NCBI RefSeq assembly: GCF_008124885.1
Contig: NZ_VNHX01000020.1
Coordinates: 1 to 64,000, forward strand
Direction of reading: 5' to 3'
From: Sphingobacterium allocomposti
Lineage (GTDB): Bacteria; Bacteroidota; Bacteroidia; Sphingobacteriales; Sphingobacteriaceae
Length of the DNA stretch: 64,000 nucleotides
This document shows, piece by piece, positions 19,153-28,295 of this stretch (within the stretch, counting starts at the first letter, position 1; every line of letters starts with the position of its first letter). The notes under the pieces are model-generated. The model searched no databases. It saw nothing but the letters and a program-made list of their open reading frames with translations, and was not told where the DNA came from. Made by a program: the position numbers and the translations under genes.

Positions 19153-20820
19153 TTAACTCTTATTCCTGTATTTGTCTATTGCCGATTGAAGAAAGCCGTA
19201 ATAGCTTTTCGGGTCATAATCTGCTCCGATGGGTTTTACCAATATTTCTTCACTGGACGGGTCTAAAAGCACGTAGTAAGGCTGTGAATTGGAGTTATAT
19301 TTACGCGCCTGAAAGTCGCTCCATTTGTTGCCAATGGTACGGACATTTTTCCCGCTGAACGTTGATACATACTGTTCCTCTGTAGGTAATGCAGTCTTGT
19401 CATCTACATAAAGTTGTATAAGGACAAGTTCCTCGTTCAATAGCCTATATACATCCTTATCGGGCCATACGGATGCTTCCATCTTACGGCAATTCACGCA
19501 GGCGTGTCCCGTAAAGTCCAGCATGACAGGTTTGCCTGCCTTTTTCGCATATTCCATGCCCTCTTCATAGTCAAAAAAGACATTCAGGTTTAGCGGAGCG
19601 TGGAATATATCTGAATATTTGTGCGCTTTGCCGTCATTCGTGTTGCTCGCCTGTGTTCCGCCAAACGAAGATGTGTACAGATCAAAGTCCTGTGTCGATT
19701 GCGGCGGTAAGAATGCAGAAATGGATTTTAAGGGCGCTCCCCATAGTCCGGGAACCATATACAGGGTAAAGGACAGTACAATCATTGACAGCACCATTCT
19801 CGGCAGGCTCAATTTATCCATTGGTCTATCGTGGGGAAGACGTATTTTTCCCAGTAGGTAGAAGCCCAAATACCCGAAGATGATAATCCAAAGTGCCAAA
19901 AAGACTTCCCTGTCAAACCAATTCCAATGGTAGGCAAGGTCTACATTGCTCAAAAATTTCAAAGCGAGAGCCAACTCCAAAAATCCGAGTGTGATCTTTA
20001 CGCTGTTCAGCCAACCTCCCGAAGACGGCAGGCTCTTTAAAAGGCTTGGAAACATAGCAAACAGTGTGAATGGAATTGCCAAAGCCAATGCAAACCCCAA
20101 CATCCCGATGGCGGGTCCTAAAAGCTCGCCCATTGTAGCCGCCTGTACAAGTAACGTCCCAATGATGGGGCCTGTACAGGAGAACGAAACCACTGCCAAC
20201 GTAGCTGCCATAAAGAAAAGCCCCAATAACCCTCCACGGTCTGCTTTGCGGTCTAACCTATTGGCAAGCGAGGCGGGCAAAGTCAATTCAAATGCACCGA
20301 AAAAGGAGAAAGCAAACACTACCAGAAGAACAAAAAACGCAAAATTGAATATGCCGTTGGTGGAAAGGCTGTTGAGTGCATCCGCACCGAAAATAACCGT
20401 AATCAAAATCCCCAGCAATACATATATGACTATAATTGACAAGCCATAAAGTATTGCCTGCATTATTGCTTTGCCTTTAGATTGCCCGCTTTTGGTAAAG
20501 AAACTTACGGTCAGGGGCAACATCGGAAAAATGCAGGGCATAATCAATGCGGCAAATCCCCCTATAAATCCTGCAATAAATATCGCCCATAACGAACTTT
20601 TATCCGTTTCGGGCTCATCGGTTATAATCGAATAGGCGATTTCCGATGTTTCTTTATCGGTGGATGCTGCGATACTGTCCTGCTGAACGGGCTGCTGCTC
20701 CGTTATTTCCGTAAACTCCACATCATCAAACGATACGAGGCTGTCCGTCTGCGCACTGGCAGTAACCGCCATCAAACCACTAATGAATAGTACCGTTAAT
20801 ATTTTCGCTATTAATCTCAT
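19153..20820 (-). CDS. dsbD: Thiol:disulfide interchange protein DsbD (transmembrane plus C-terminal thioredoxin domains)
   Basis: DsbD moves electrons from cytoplasmic thioredoxin across the inner membrane to periplasmic thiol proteins. The 555 residues comprise a signal peptide (1-23), an acidic linker, an eight-helix membrane domain (about 76-365) with the paired cysteines Cys96 (IMPCIFPML) and Cys215 (SFSCTGPII), and a C-terminal thioredoxin domain with Cys441-VN-Cys444. The N-terminal alpha domain is missing here but is encoded by the preceding gene (20832-21278), so DsbD is split into two genes. The likely partners are the two TlpA proteins on either side. Confidence 0.92.
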   Translation of the reverse strand: MRLIAKILTVLFISGLMAVTASAQTDSLVSFDDVEFTEITEQQPVQQDSIAASTDKETSEIAYSIITDEPETDKSSLWAIFIAGFIGGFAALIMPCIFPMLPLTVSFFTKSGQSKGKAIMQAILYGLSIIVIYVLLGILITVIFGADALNSLSTNGIFNFAFFVLLVVFAFSFFGAFELTLPASLANRLDRKADRGGLLGLFFMAATLAVVSFSCTGPIIGTLLVQAATMGELLGPAIGMLGFALALAIPFTLFAMFPSLLKSLPSSGGWLNSVKITLGFLELALALKFLSNVDLAYHWNWFDREVFLALWIIIFGYLGFYLLGKIRLPHDRPMDKLSLPRMVLSMIVLSFTLYMVPGLWGAPLKSISAFLPPQSTQDFDLYTSSFGGTQASNTNDGKAHKYSDIFHAPLNLNVFFDYEEGMEYAKKAGKPVMLDFTGHACVNCRKMEASVWPDKDVYRLLNEELVLIQLYVDDKTALPTEEQYVSTFSGKNVRTIGNKWSDFQARKYNSNSQPYYVLLDPSSEEILVKPIGADYDPKSYYGFLQSAIDKYRNKS

Positions 20821-20831
20821 AGTATATCCTT

Positions 20832-21278
20832 TTATTTTACAGGAATGCTGAACGCCACTTCTTCAGGCGGTAAGCATTGCTTGTCGTTACAAACCATATA
20901 GGTAAGCGTACCTTTTACCGTAGGCGAATTGCCTGTTAGTTTTACCTTTTGCTGGAACACTACTGATTTTTCATAATAGCCTACTTCCATATCAAAAGTC
21001 GGGTCGTGCTTCACGGTAGGTTTAGCCGCCTGAACCTTTCCGTTTAATTGGTAGGCTTTCGACGAAAGGAAAGAAAAACTTGTCGGCTGCGGACCATTTT
21101 TCGGAACCGTTTGTGAATAGATATGCCAGCCGTTGTCTATCGTTGCCTTTAACAGCAGCACCGCTTCTTTATCATTGATACGTTTTGAAGCATACGACCA
21201 TTTTACAGGCTTTAGTATTTGTCCGAATGATGGGGCACTTATGAATAAGAATGCCACAAAAAATATTATCCTTTTCAT
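20832..21278 (-). CDS. DsbD alpha-domain-like periplasmic protein
   Basis: The 148-residue protein has a signal peptide (about 1-19, ending SFG-Q) and an immunoglobulin-like DsbD N-terminal domain (ATIDNGWHIYSQTVPKNGPQ; TYMVCNDKQC). Cys130 and Cys135 match the redox pair of the DsbD alpha domain, although their spacing is C-x4-C rather than C-x5-C. It lies 11 bp before the DsbD membrane gene and supplies the domain that DsbD lacks, as a stand-alone periplasmic carrier. Confidence 0.85.
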   Translation of the reverse strand: MKRIIFFVAFLFISAPSFGQILKPVKWSYASKRINDKEAVLLLKATIDNGWHIYSQTVPKNGPQPTSFSFLSSKAYQLNGKVQAAKPTVKHDPTFDMEVGYYEKSVVFQQKVKLTGNSPTVKGTLTYMVCNDKQCLPPEEVAFSIPVK

Positions 21279-21326
21279 TGTATTATCTTTTAAGTGTTGC
21301 TAATTATTTTTATTAATTGTTGCTAC

Positions 21327-21893
21327 CTATTTTTCGTTTAACAGTTTCGTCATCAGGTCGATGACTTCCTTTGACGAATAGTCTGCGCCGCCCACCTGCC
21401 TGCCGATGATGTTGTTTTGCTTATCTACGATAATGGTAGTGGGGATAGAGCCAGTGAATAGCTCACGGGGTATCTCGCCGTCGGGAACGTGTACAGGCAG
21501 GTCAAATTTTTTCTTTTTCATCCACTCTTTTGACTTTTCTATTTTCCCGTCCACATCAACCATCAGGAATACCAAATCTTTATTGTCCTTAAAGGTCTTC
21601 CGCAGTTCGTTAATAGAGGGCATTTCGTGAATGCAAGGCGGACACCACGTTGCCCATAGATTGATAAAGACAACTTTACCTTTTAACGAGTGTAACGAAA
21701 TGGTTTTGCCGTTTTCGTCCTTAAACTTTAAATCAGGCGTTTGCTGCGTATTAGACACTAACGGCTTTTCGCCATTAGTGCCTTGTTTTGCGGTCATACT
21801 ACCGTCAATGGCATTGCCATTGATTGCTGCGTATGCCCATCCCGTAATCGCTATTAGCGGGAGCATGGCTATTTTTTTAATGTTCATTTTCAT
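21327..21893 (-). CDS. TlpA-family thiol-disulfide oxidoreductase
   Basis: The frame opens further upstream at 21944, but ATG 21893 gives a proper signal peptide (MKMNIKKIAMLPLIAITGWA) and avoids overlap with the adaptor gene, so I use it (188 residues). The thioredoxin domain carries WATWCPPC (Cys84 and Cys87) and the cis-Pro loop SIPTTIIV. It is soluble and periplasmic, unlike its lipoprotein paralogue at 18542-19120. Its place between an RND pump and DsbD suggests thiol protection or reduction coupled to the stress that induces the pump. Confidence 0.9.
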   Translation of the reverse strand: MKMNIKKIAMLPLIAITGWAYAAINGNAIDGSMTAKQGTNGEKPLVSNTQQTPDLKFKDENGKTISLHSLKGKVVFINLWATWCPPCIHEMPSINELRKTFKDNKDLVFLMVDVDGKIEKSKEWMKKKKFDLPVHVPDGEIPRELFTGSIPTTIIVDKQNNIIGRQVGGADYSSKEVIDLMTKLLNEK

Positions 21894-21897
21894 AATC

Positions 21898-23007
21898 TTA
21901 TTTTTTGATTTTACCCTCTTTGATTTCTTCCGATGGTTTGACAATGATTTTGTCTGCTGGAGAAAGATTGCCGAAAACCTCTGTCAGCGTATCTAAGCGG
22001 ATACCCTCTTTTACAGCAATCCGTTTTACCTCGTTGTTGTTCAAGGTTAAAACATAGGTTCCCGACTGCGTATTTAATACGCTCTTCGTCTGCACCCAAT
22101 TCGACGGGCTTTTACGTTTTAATTTCAGCTTAACCTGCGCATAATCGCCGCCCTGCAATTCGCCCGACGGGTTGTGTACGTCAAATTCCAGTGTAAGGGA
22201 ACGGTCTTGCTGGTCGAGCAAACCCGATGTGCGGGAAAGTTTGGCATCGAACGTTTTTCCCGGCTGTGAGCTAACGGTAAATGTAGCGGGCATTCCCTCG
22301 TGTACGGATGCTGCGTGTTTTTCGGGCAGGGATAAGGTAAGGCGGAGCTTATTGCTCTGCGCCATCATAAATAAAGGCGTATTGCTGCCTGTTCCTGCCA
22401 ATGCGCCGACCGAAACATTCCTTTGGGTTATCACGCCGTCAAACGGTGCTGTGATGCGTAGGTACTGCTGCAACTGCGAGGAATGCGCCGTACCTGCTTT
22501 GGAAGCATCATAAGCGGACTTGGCACTTTCCATTGCACTTTTAGCCCTGTCGAGTTCAATATCCGCTACGGCTCCGGTTGTTTTGGAAGCCGTTACCAAT
22601 CGGTCATACGCCTGCTTTGCATACAGGTAATCGCTATAAACCTTTTGCTCGGTAGATTTGTCGGAAAGGTACTGCTGCTGCATTTCGGGGGCTTCCAGTA
22701 CCGCCAAAAGCTGACCTTTGCGCACCCTGTCGCCTCTATCTACGTACATCCGTTGTACAAATCCCGTAACTTTTGCATACACCGCTACCTGCTCAAATGG
22801 TTTCAGTTCTGCCGGAACGGATATTTCGTATTCGGGATTGATGACCTGTACAGGAGCCGTCTTATAATTCACGGATGTAGGCTGCTCCTTTTGCGCCTGT
22901 CCTTTTTCCTGCTCTTTTTGGGAACAGGCTGAAAGCACCAATACCAGCGATGTGGTCAATGCCAGTAGGGTTGTTGATTTTCTATTTATTGAAATGCTTT
23001 GATACAT
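21898..23007 (-). CDS. RND efflux periplasmic adaptor (membrane fusion protein)
   Basis: The 369-residue lipoprotein adaptor (lipobox LSAC, Cys28) bridges the inner-membrane pump and TolC. It has the HlyD/AcrA order: barrel-sandwich half (VTGFVQRMYVDRGDRVRKGQ), an alpha-helical hairpin (about 115-185), the second lipoyl half (APFDGVITQRNVSVGALAG), beta-barrel and a membrane-proximal domain ending in EEIKEGKIKK. It lies 33 bp after the pump gene. There is no metal-binding Met cluster that would mark it clearly as CusB, so the substrate class is open. Confidence 0.92.
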   Translation of the reverse strand: MYQSISINRKSTTLLALTTSLVLVLSACSQKEQEKGQAQKEQPTSVNYKTAPVQVINPEYEISVPAELKPFEQVAVYAKVTGFVQRMYVDRGDRVRKGQLLAVLEAPEMQQQYLSDKSTEQKVYSDYLYAKQAYDRLVTASKTTGAVADIELDRAKSAMESAKSAYDASKAGTAHSSQLQQYLRITAPFDGVITQRNVSVGALAGTGSNTPLFMMAQSNKLRLTLSLPEKHAASVHEGMPATFTVSSQPGKTFDAKLSRTSGLLDQQDRSLTLEFDVHNPSGELQGGDYAQVKLKLKRKSPSNWVQTKSVLNTQSGTYVLTLNNNEVKRIAVKEGIRLDTLTEVFGNLSPADKIIVKPSEEIKEGKIKK

Positions 23008-23040
23008 TGTAATGCTAATTTTTAAAGTTTATTATATCGT

Positions 23041-26000
23041 TTATTTACCGGATTGTTTTGCGTAATACCTGCTCTCGCAATCATCAGGGTCTAACGACGG
23101 GCTAATGACTTTAGTCCTCGACATCAGGGAAGAAAAGAAATGCGGAACCAATAAAAGGATGGTAACGGTAGAGGCAATCAGCCCGCCGATAACCGCCCTG
23201 CCCAAAGGTGCTACCTGTTCTGCTCCGTCGCCTAAGCCCATTGCCATCGGCAACATTCCGGCAAGCATCGCTGCTGCGGTCATCAATACAGGTCTTAACC
23301 TTGACGAAGCGGCAAGCCTCGAAGCGTTGGCAGGTTTCAGGAGTAATTTTTTGCGGTAATATTCTGCCTGATTGACCAACAGTACCGCATTGGAAACTGA
23401 TACCCCAAGCGACATAATAATACCCATATAAGATTGCAGGTTGAGCGTACTGCCCGTTAGGAATAGAATAATAAGGCTACCCGCAATTACGGCAGGCAAT
23501 ACCGAAAGAATAATCAAAGGCACTTTGAACGATTGGTAATAAGCCGAAAGCATCAGGAATATGGCAATAATAGCTACGCCCAAACCAGCCAAAAGACTTT
23601 CCAAAGTATCATCCAATAACTGCAATGTTCCCTCTGTCCAAATAGTTGTACCACGGGGCGGCTCTCCCGCATCTTTAATGGCTTGCTTCACTGCACCGGA
23701 AGCCGTACCTAAATCGTTACCGTACACATTGGCAACAATGGTTACATAACGGTTCGGTCCCTTACGGTTGACCTGTGCCGGAGCCGTAACCCTGCGTATG
23801 GTCGCCACATCTTCCAGTACAGGGCGAAGACTTCCCCCTTTCAAAGCAAGCGACCGCAATCTTTCCTCCGACATAATGCCCTCCGGTATCTGTACCTGCG
23901 TTTGGAATACCAAGCCCGATTTTGGGTCAATCCAAAGGTTCTTGTCTGTAAAACGGGTAGATGAGGTAGCCGTAACAAGGCTGCGGGTAATATCCTGCAT
24001 CGTCAGCCCGAACTGTCCCGCAAGGTCACGGTTTACCTCTATTTCCATACTCGGATAAGCAATGGGTTCGGCAATGCGGACATCACGCAGGTAAGGAACT
24101 TTTTTAAGGTTGGCTTCAATCTTTGATGCGTGCGCATAAGCACCTTTTACCTGACCTGCGCCTACTTTGACTTCAATAGGGGTCATTGCGCCCTGTCCCA
24201 TAATTTTTTCGGTCAGCTCCATCGGTTCAAAATTGAAAGCGACTTCGGGGTGCTTCTCTATAATCTTGTTGCGGACTTTCTCTTTGAAATCTTCCATTGA
24301 ACCACCGTACACCTCCTGATTAACGGATATTTGTAATACCGCTTCGTGGGAAGAATTACTGAAAAGGAATATCGGGTTGATAGGCGAACCTGCGGGGTGC
24401 ATCCCGACAAACGCGGAAGTAATATTCAATCCGTTTTCAGGCAGTTCAGCTTTAATATCTTCGGTAATCTCTTTGACTATCCGTTCTGTTTTTTCAATCC
24501 TGCTCCCCTGCGGAGCCTGTATGCGCATCTGAAAATCGCCGTTATTGGAAACAGGCATTACATCCGTACCCACAACGGTCAATAGTAAGCCTGCGATAGC
24601 ACCTGCCACCAGCAGGTACACTACAAAAAGCGGCGCGGCTTTGGCCCGCCATTTACGCATACGGTAGGAATAGTTGACACGGAACTTATCAAAGAATGCC
24701 CGCTTTCTCGGCGTATTGGCTTCTGTGTTGTGCTTGTTCTTCATCATCCAGTTGGCAAGTATGGGCACAAAGGTCTGCGAAGCCAAAAAGGAAGCAATCA
24801 TCGCAAAGGCAACCGCCATTGACAAAGGCATAAACATATCTTTTGGTATGCCCGTCATAATAAAGGCAGGGGTCAGTACCGCAAGAATACAGAGCAATAT
24901 CAGCAATTTGGCGATAGAGATTTCAAGCAGGGCATCTACAATAGCCCGCTGTTTGGGCTTGCCCATTTCCATATGCTGGTGTATGTTCTCTATCGTTACG
25001 GTGGCTTCATCAACGAGAATACCGATGGACAGGGCAAGCCCGCTCAACGTCATAATATTGATGGTCTGCCCGAAAAGATACAATGTCGTAACTGCCGTAA
25101 GAACGGCAATCGGAATAGTAAATACAACAATGATGGCTCCCCGTGTATCGCCTAAGAACAGTAATATGACCAATCCTGTGAAAACCGCTCCCAATATCCC
25201 CTCGTGGATAAGATTGGAAAGTGAGCGTTCGATATAGCTCGATTGGTCAAATTCATAGCTGACCATTACATCTTCGGGCAATTGGTCCTTCAGCATCGGA
25301 ATGGCAGCCTTTAGGTTCTCCACGGCATCCAATGTGGAAGCATCAGCCTTTTTAATAATAGGCAGGTACACCGAACGTTTCCCGTTTATCAAGGCGTACC
25401 CTACGGTCTGGTCTGCGCCGTCTTCCACACGGGCAACATCGCCCACATATACGGTACGGTTATCGCTTGTTTTTACAGGGGTTTTCAATAACTCGTCCGG
25501 TCCTTTGGCGATGGAGTTAATGGGAGCCATCAGGTTTTCTTCTCCTATGCGGATATTTCCGGCAGGCGACGGAAGACTGTTTTTAGTAATGGCTACTGTA
25601 ATATCTTCGGGGCTTAACCCGTTTGCCTGCATCGCATCGGGGTCAATGTTAATGACAATGGAACGGATGTTACCGCCAAAAGGCGCGGGGGAAGTAATAC
25701 CCGGAATTTGTACGAACATCGGTCTGATTTTGGTCAGTGCCAATGTCTGTATTTCATTCACGGAACGCTGGTCGCTTTCAAAAACAAGGTTACCTACCGG
25801 GAGCGAACTACCGTCGAACCGCACCACCATCGGGGGGACGGCTCCGGGCGGCAGGAAGCCCATTGCCCGTGAAACGGACGTTGATACTTCTCCTGCAGCC
25901 TGTGCCATATCGGTTCCCGGATAAAAGGTCAGCTTCATCAGGGTTAAGCCCTGTACGCTTTTAAAATCAATATTTTTTACGCCACTCACAAATAGGAGTA

Positions 26001-26208
26001 CCTTTTGGAACTCGTTTGCCATAAACCCATCCATATAGGCAGGCGACAATCCGCCGTAAGGCATAGCGACGTACATCGCAGGCAATTCCACTTCGGGAAA
26101 TATATCTACGTTTATTTTTTTTACGGTATTGTAGGAAAAGAAAGCTATCGCAAGTACGACAACCATAATCGCAATGGGCTTTCTTAACGCAAATCTTATC
26201 ATGTTCAT
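23041..26208 (-). CDS. RND-family efflux transporter, inner-membrane pump
   Basis: The 1055-residue pump exports its substrate by proton antiport. It begins MNMIRFALRKPIAIMVVVLA and has 12 membrane helices with two large periplasmic loops, as in AcrB. In TM4 the proton-relay pair reads GILVDEATVTIENIH, so it has Asp-Glu rather than the Asp-Asp of AcrB, a variation also seen in metal-type pumps. The length is typical for HAE1/AcrB and CusA. TolC (upstream) and the adaptor (downstream) complete a tripartite pump. Linkage to Dsb proteins and metal genes makes metal or thiol-reactive compound export plausible, but it is not proved. Confidence 0.93.
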   Translation of the reverse strand: MNMIRFALRKPIAIMVVVLAIAFFSYNTVKKINVDIFPEVELPAMYVAMPYGGLSPAYMDGFMANEFQKVLLFVSGVKNIDFKSVQGLTLMKLTFYPGTDMAQAAGEVSTSVSRAMGFLPPGAVPPMVVRFDGSSLPVGNLVFESDQRSVNEIQTLALTKIRPMFVQIPGITSPAPFGGNIRSIVINIDPDAMQANGLSPEDITVAITKNSLPSPAGNIRIGEENLMAPINSIAKGPDELLKTPVKTSDNRTVYVGDVARVEDGADQTVGYALINGKRSVYLPIIKKADASTLDAVENLKAAIPMLKDQLPEDVMVSYEFDQSSYIERSLSNLIHEGILGAVFTGLVILLFLGDTRGAIIVVFTIPIAVLTAVTTLYLFGQTINIMTLSGLALSIGILVDEATVTIENIHQHMEMGKPKQRAIVDALLEISIAKLLILLCILAVLTPAFIMTGIPKDMFMPLSMAVAFAMIASFLASQTFVPILANWMMKNKHNTEANTPRKRAFFDKFRVNYSYRMRKWRAKAAPLFVVYLLVAGAIAGLLLTVVGTDVMPVSNNGDFQMRIQAPQGSRIEKTERIVKEITEDIKAELPENGLNITSAFVGMHPAGSPINPIFLFSNSSHEAVLQISVNQEVYGGSMEDFKEKVRNKIIEKHPEVAFNFEPMELTEKIMGQGAMTPIEVKVGAGQVKGAYAHASKIEANLKKVPYLRDVRIAEPIAYPSMEIEVNRDLAGQFGLTMQDITRSLVTATSSTRFTDKNLWIDPKSGLVFQTQVQIPEGIMSEERLRSLALKGGSLRPVLEDVATIRRVTAPAQVNRKGPNRYVTIVANVYGNDLGTASGAVKQAIKDAGEPPRGTTIWTEGTLQLLDDTLESLLAGLGVAIIAIFLMLSAYYQSFKVPLIILSVLPAVIAGSLIILFLTGSTLNLQSYMGIIMSLGVSVSNAVLLVNQAEYYRKKLLLKPANASRLAASSRLRPVLMTAAAMLAGMLPMAMGLGDGAEQVAPLGRAVIGGLIASTVTILLLVPHFFSSLMSRTKVISPSLDPDDCESRYYAKQSGK

Positions 26209-26218
26209 ATACGATTAA

Positions 26219-27604
26219 TTAAAGGTTGTTAAACAAAAAGTCGAAATCGGCAGTAAGCTCCGCTTCGTAAGCCAGCAACACCCAGTAGTCACGGGAAGCC
26301 TCGATATGGGCGTTCTCCGCCTGTTCGAGCAAGATGCGTATCTGCAACAGTTCGCTGAGCGTGATTAAACCGCTTTTGTACCTTGCCAGGTACATATTGT
26401 ACGCATCCTGCGACTGCCGTACGGCAAGCCTTGTTTTCTGGAGTTGTTCGTACTGCTGAATTATTTTTGCCTGCAAAGCGGATAAATCCGCCTGCATCGC
26501 CTGCTGGTACTGTGATTGCAATAATTTGGTGCTCTCGGCTTCTTTAAAAAGCTGCTCGCCTTTCATACGGTTGGTATGCAGGCTGGTCAAATTCCACGTA
26601 ATGCCGATACCCGCCAAAAAATTATTGGTCGTATTATTAAAGCCGTCTTTCCACGCTCCCGATACCGTTCCGTTAGGGCTGATGCCCGTACCCCGATAAG
26701 CATAACCGCCCAACAGGTTGATAGAGGGCAAAGAAGACCTTTTTTGTGCTTCTCCGCTCAACGTGTAATACTCCGATTGCTTATGCAAAGCATCTAAAAT
26801 GGGATGCGTGGGATTATTGGTATTGACCTTGTTTAAGTCATTTTCTGCGGGATTGCCAAAGCGGTTTGTAGATGCGGTATAATTAACGGTATCATTGCCG
26901 TACAATTCCAATAATTTGATGTACGCGGCATTTTTAAAACCAAACCATTTGTCGCGTTCGCCCATTGCCTGCACATACGATGATGCGGCGAGCAGGCTGT
27001 CTGCCGAAGGTCGTAAACCGGAAGCGGACAAGCCCGACGTTATTTTACGAATATCGTCCAGGCGTTCTGCGTTCTTCTCCGTCCATTGCAGTTTAGCATC
27101 GTTGTATAACAGACCAATGTACCTTTCGGATAATGTCTTTTTCAGGTTGAGTAAATAAGCATCTTTATCGCTGACCGACTTATCGTACAATGCACCCGCG
27201 GCCTCGTTCTGCTTGCGGAGCTTCCCGAAAGAAAATACTTCCCATTGCAGGATGGCGGAGCCAAAGGTATTGGCAGCTGTATAACTACCGTCCAGTGGTA
27301 CTGCCGAACCGCTTACATTGAAAAAGCCTGCCTGCGGAAAAAACGCTCCTGCGCTTCCCTCGTAAGTTCCGTAGGTATTCTGTGCCTGTGCGATTACCTG
27401 TGGGAGCATATTGCCCTTGACCGCCCGTTGGTTGAATTTTGCGGCATCAATCGCCGATGTTTTTGCGCCAACGCCCGGATAGTTTTCTTCGACTTTAGGC
27501 CACAGGCTGCCTAAAGTATGTTCCTTTTGTTGCTGTGCATATAGTGGAAGCGTAGCAACAATGGCTAACCACAATAATGCGGTTGCCATAATATATTTTA
27601 TCAT
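26219..27604 (-). CDS. TolC-family outer-membrane efflux protein
   Basis: The 461-residue outer-membrane channel has a Sec signal peptide (about 1-24, ending LYA-Q) followed by two OEP repeats of long helices (for example SERYIGLLYNDAKLQWTEKN, then YLARYKSGLITLSELLQIRI). It opens the efflux operon: TolC, RND, adaptor, TlpA, DsbD-alpha, DsbD, TlpA, all on the minus strand with gaps of 4-48 bp. Confidence 0.92.
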   Translation of the reverse strand: MIKYIMATALLWLAIVATLPLYAQQQKEHTLGSLWPKVEENYPGVGAKTSAIDAAKFNQRAVKGNMLPQVIAQAQNTYGTYEGSAGAFFPQAGFFNVSGSAVPLDGSYTAANTFGSAILQWEVFSFGKLRKQNEAAGALYDKSVSDKDAYLLNLKKTLSERYIGLLYNDAKLQWTEKNAERLDDIRKITSGLSASGLRPSADSLLAASSYVQAMGERDKWFGFKNAAYIKLLELYGNDTVNYTASTNRFGNPAENDLNKVNTNNPTHPILDALHKQSEYYTLSGEAQKRSSLPSINLLGGYAYRGTGISPNGTVSGAWKDGFNNTTNNFLAGIGITWNLTSLHTNRMKGEQLFKEAESTKLLQSQYQQAMQADLSALQAKIIQQYEQLQKTRLAVRQSQDAYNMYLARYKSGLITLSELLQIRILLEQAENAHIEASRDYWVLLAYEAELTADFDFLFNNL

Positions 27605-27625
27605 ATTACTCTACAAATTTTGGAC

Positions 27626-27644
27626 AGGTCGCAAGCGGCGACCT
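27626..27644. promoter_or_regulatory. Inverted repeat ahead of the efflux operon
   Basis: AGGTCGC (27626-27632) and GCGACCT (27638-27644) form a perfect 7-bp inverted repeat with a 5-nt centre, 22 bp before the TolC start. No T-run follows, so an operator is more likely than a terminator. No regulator gene lies next to it. Confidence 0.4.
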
Positions 27645-27716
27645 TAGATTATTTTAAAATGAAATCAATAGAAATTCGTCCCGTTGAACAGGTGCGGTCA
27701 ACAGGGAAAAAGGGAA

Positions 27717-28124
27717 TTAGCAGGCGTAATGAATGATAAGTTTCCGGTATTCGAGAAAGATGGGAATAGAACTCCGGATTTTCCCGCTACCACTGTAAAG
27801 CGGGTGTTTGCTTTCTTTGCTTACAGGGCGTAAGCCGAATAAAAATAGAAATGCCGCCGCGAAGATAACGGCAGGCAGTAAATCGTTCGCACTGAAAGAA
27901 ACCTTTTGAACGATTTGTGTATCTGAAGCATCAAACTGCGCACATTTTTCAATTGTGTGTGTCGAAAAATTTTTGTTTCCTTTTGGTACGCCCCGCTCTG
28001 TTTTCGAGGGAATACCAGCTAAGTTTTTGATGCTTGTTTTGATCGCACAGGACGAAAGTAATACCAAAAGCATTGCAGCGAACACTAAAAAGCTTCGCTT
28101 ACAATATTCTAAAATATTTGGCAT
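27717..28124 (-). CDS. Small lipoprotein with a membrane helix, unknown function
   Basis: I do not recognise a named family. The frame opens at 28139, but a promoter-like element (28144-28174) would start transcription at about that point, so ATG 28124 is the better start (135 residues, MPNILEYCKRSFLVF). A lipobox-like LLSSC ends the signal; a hydrophobic segment (LLPAVIFAAAFLFLFG) lies in the middle and the C-terminus is basic. It sits 113 bp upstream of the efflux operon in the same orientation and may belong to the same response. Such small lipoproteins are often seen near metal-resistance genes in Bacteroidota, but that is only a general impression. Confidence 0.6.
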   Translation of the reverse strand: MPNILEYCKRSFLVFAAMLLVLLSSCAIKTSIKNLAGIPSKTERGVPKGNKNFSTHTIEKCAQFDASDTQIVQKVSFSANDLLPAVIFAAAFLFLFGLRPVSKESKHPLYSGSGKIRSSIPIFLEYRKLIIHYAC

Positions 28125-28143
28125 AGTCCTGTTCATCAATTTA

Positions 28144-28174
28144 CAAAAGTAGTGTTATTTGCGTAAGTGGACAA
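28144..28174 (-). promoter_or_regulatory. Promoter-like element before the small lipoprotein
   Basis: Minus strand: TACTTTTG (28151-28144) as -7 and TTG (28174-28172) as -33, 20 bp apart. The predicted start of transcription coincides with the first ATG at 28139, which supports the later ATG at 28124. Confidence 0.5.
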
Positions 28175-28256
28175 GTAGCAAAATTGAATTTATCGCATTT
28201 TAACACTATTTTCTTTTACAGAATTTGGTTCCTGATCGTGTTCATATCATTTAAAG

Positions 28257-28287
28257 TTACAGGAACAATAGTATATTGTTCCTGTAA
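28257..28287 (-). terminator. Terminator after the isochorismatase gene
   Basis: A perfect 14-bp stem (28257-28270 with 28274-28287) and a 3-nt loop lie 8 bp beyond the stop of the minus-strand isochorismatase gene. The U-tract is poor, but the stem is very stable. Confidence 0.7.
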
Positions 28288-28295
28288 TTCACTCT

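Noticed and set aside
23041-26208. Naming the RND pump cusA
   Set aside because: The operon lies near copper genes, but I cannot point to a methionine relay by eye, so the substrate stays open.
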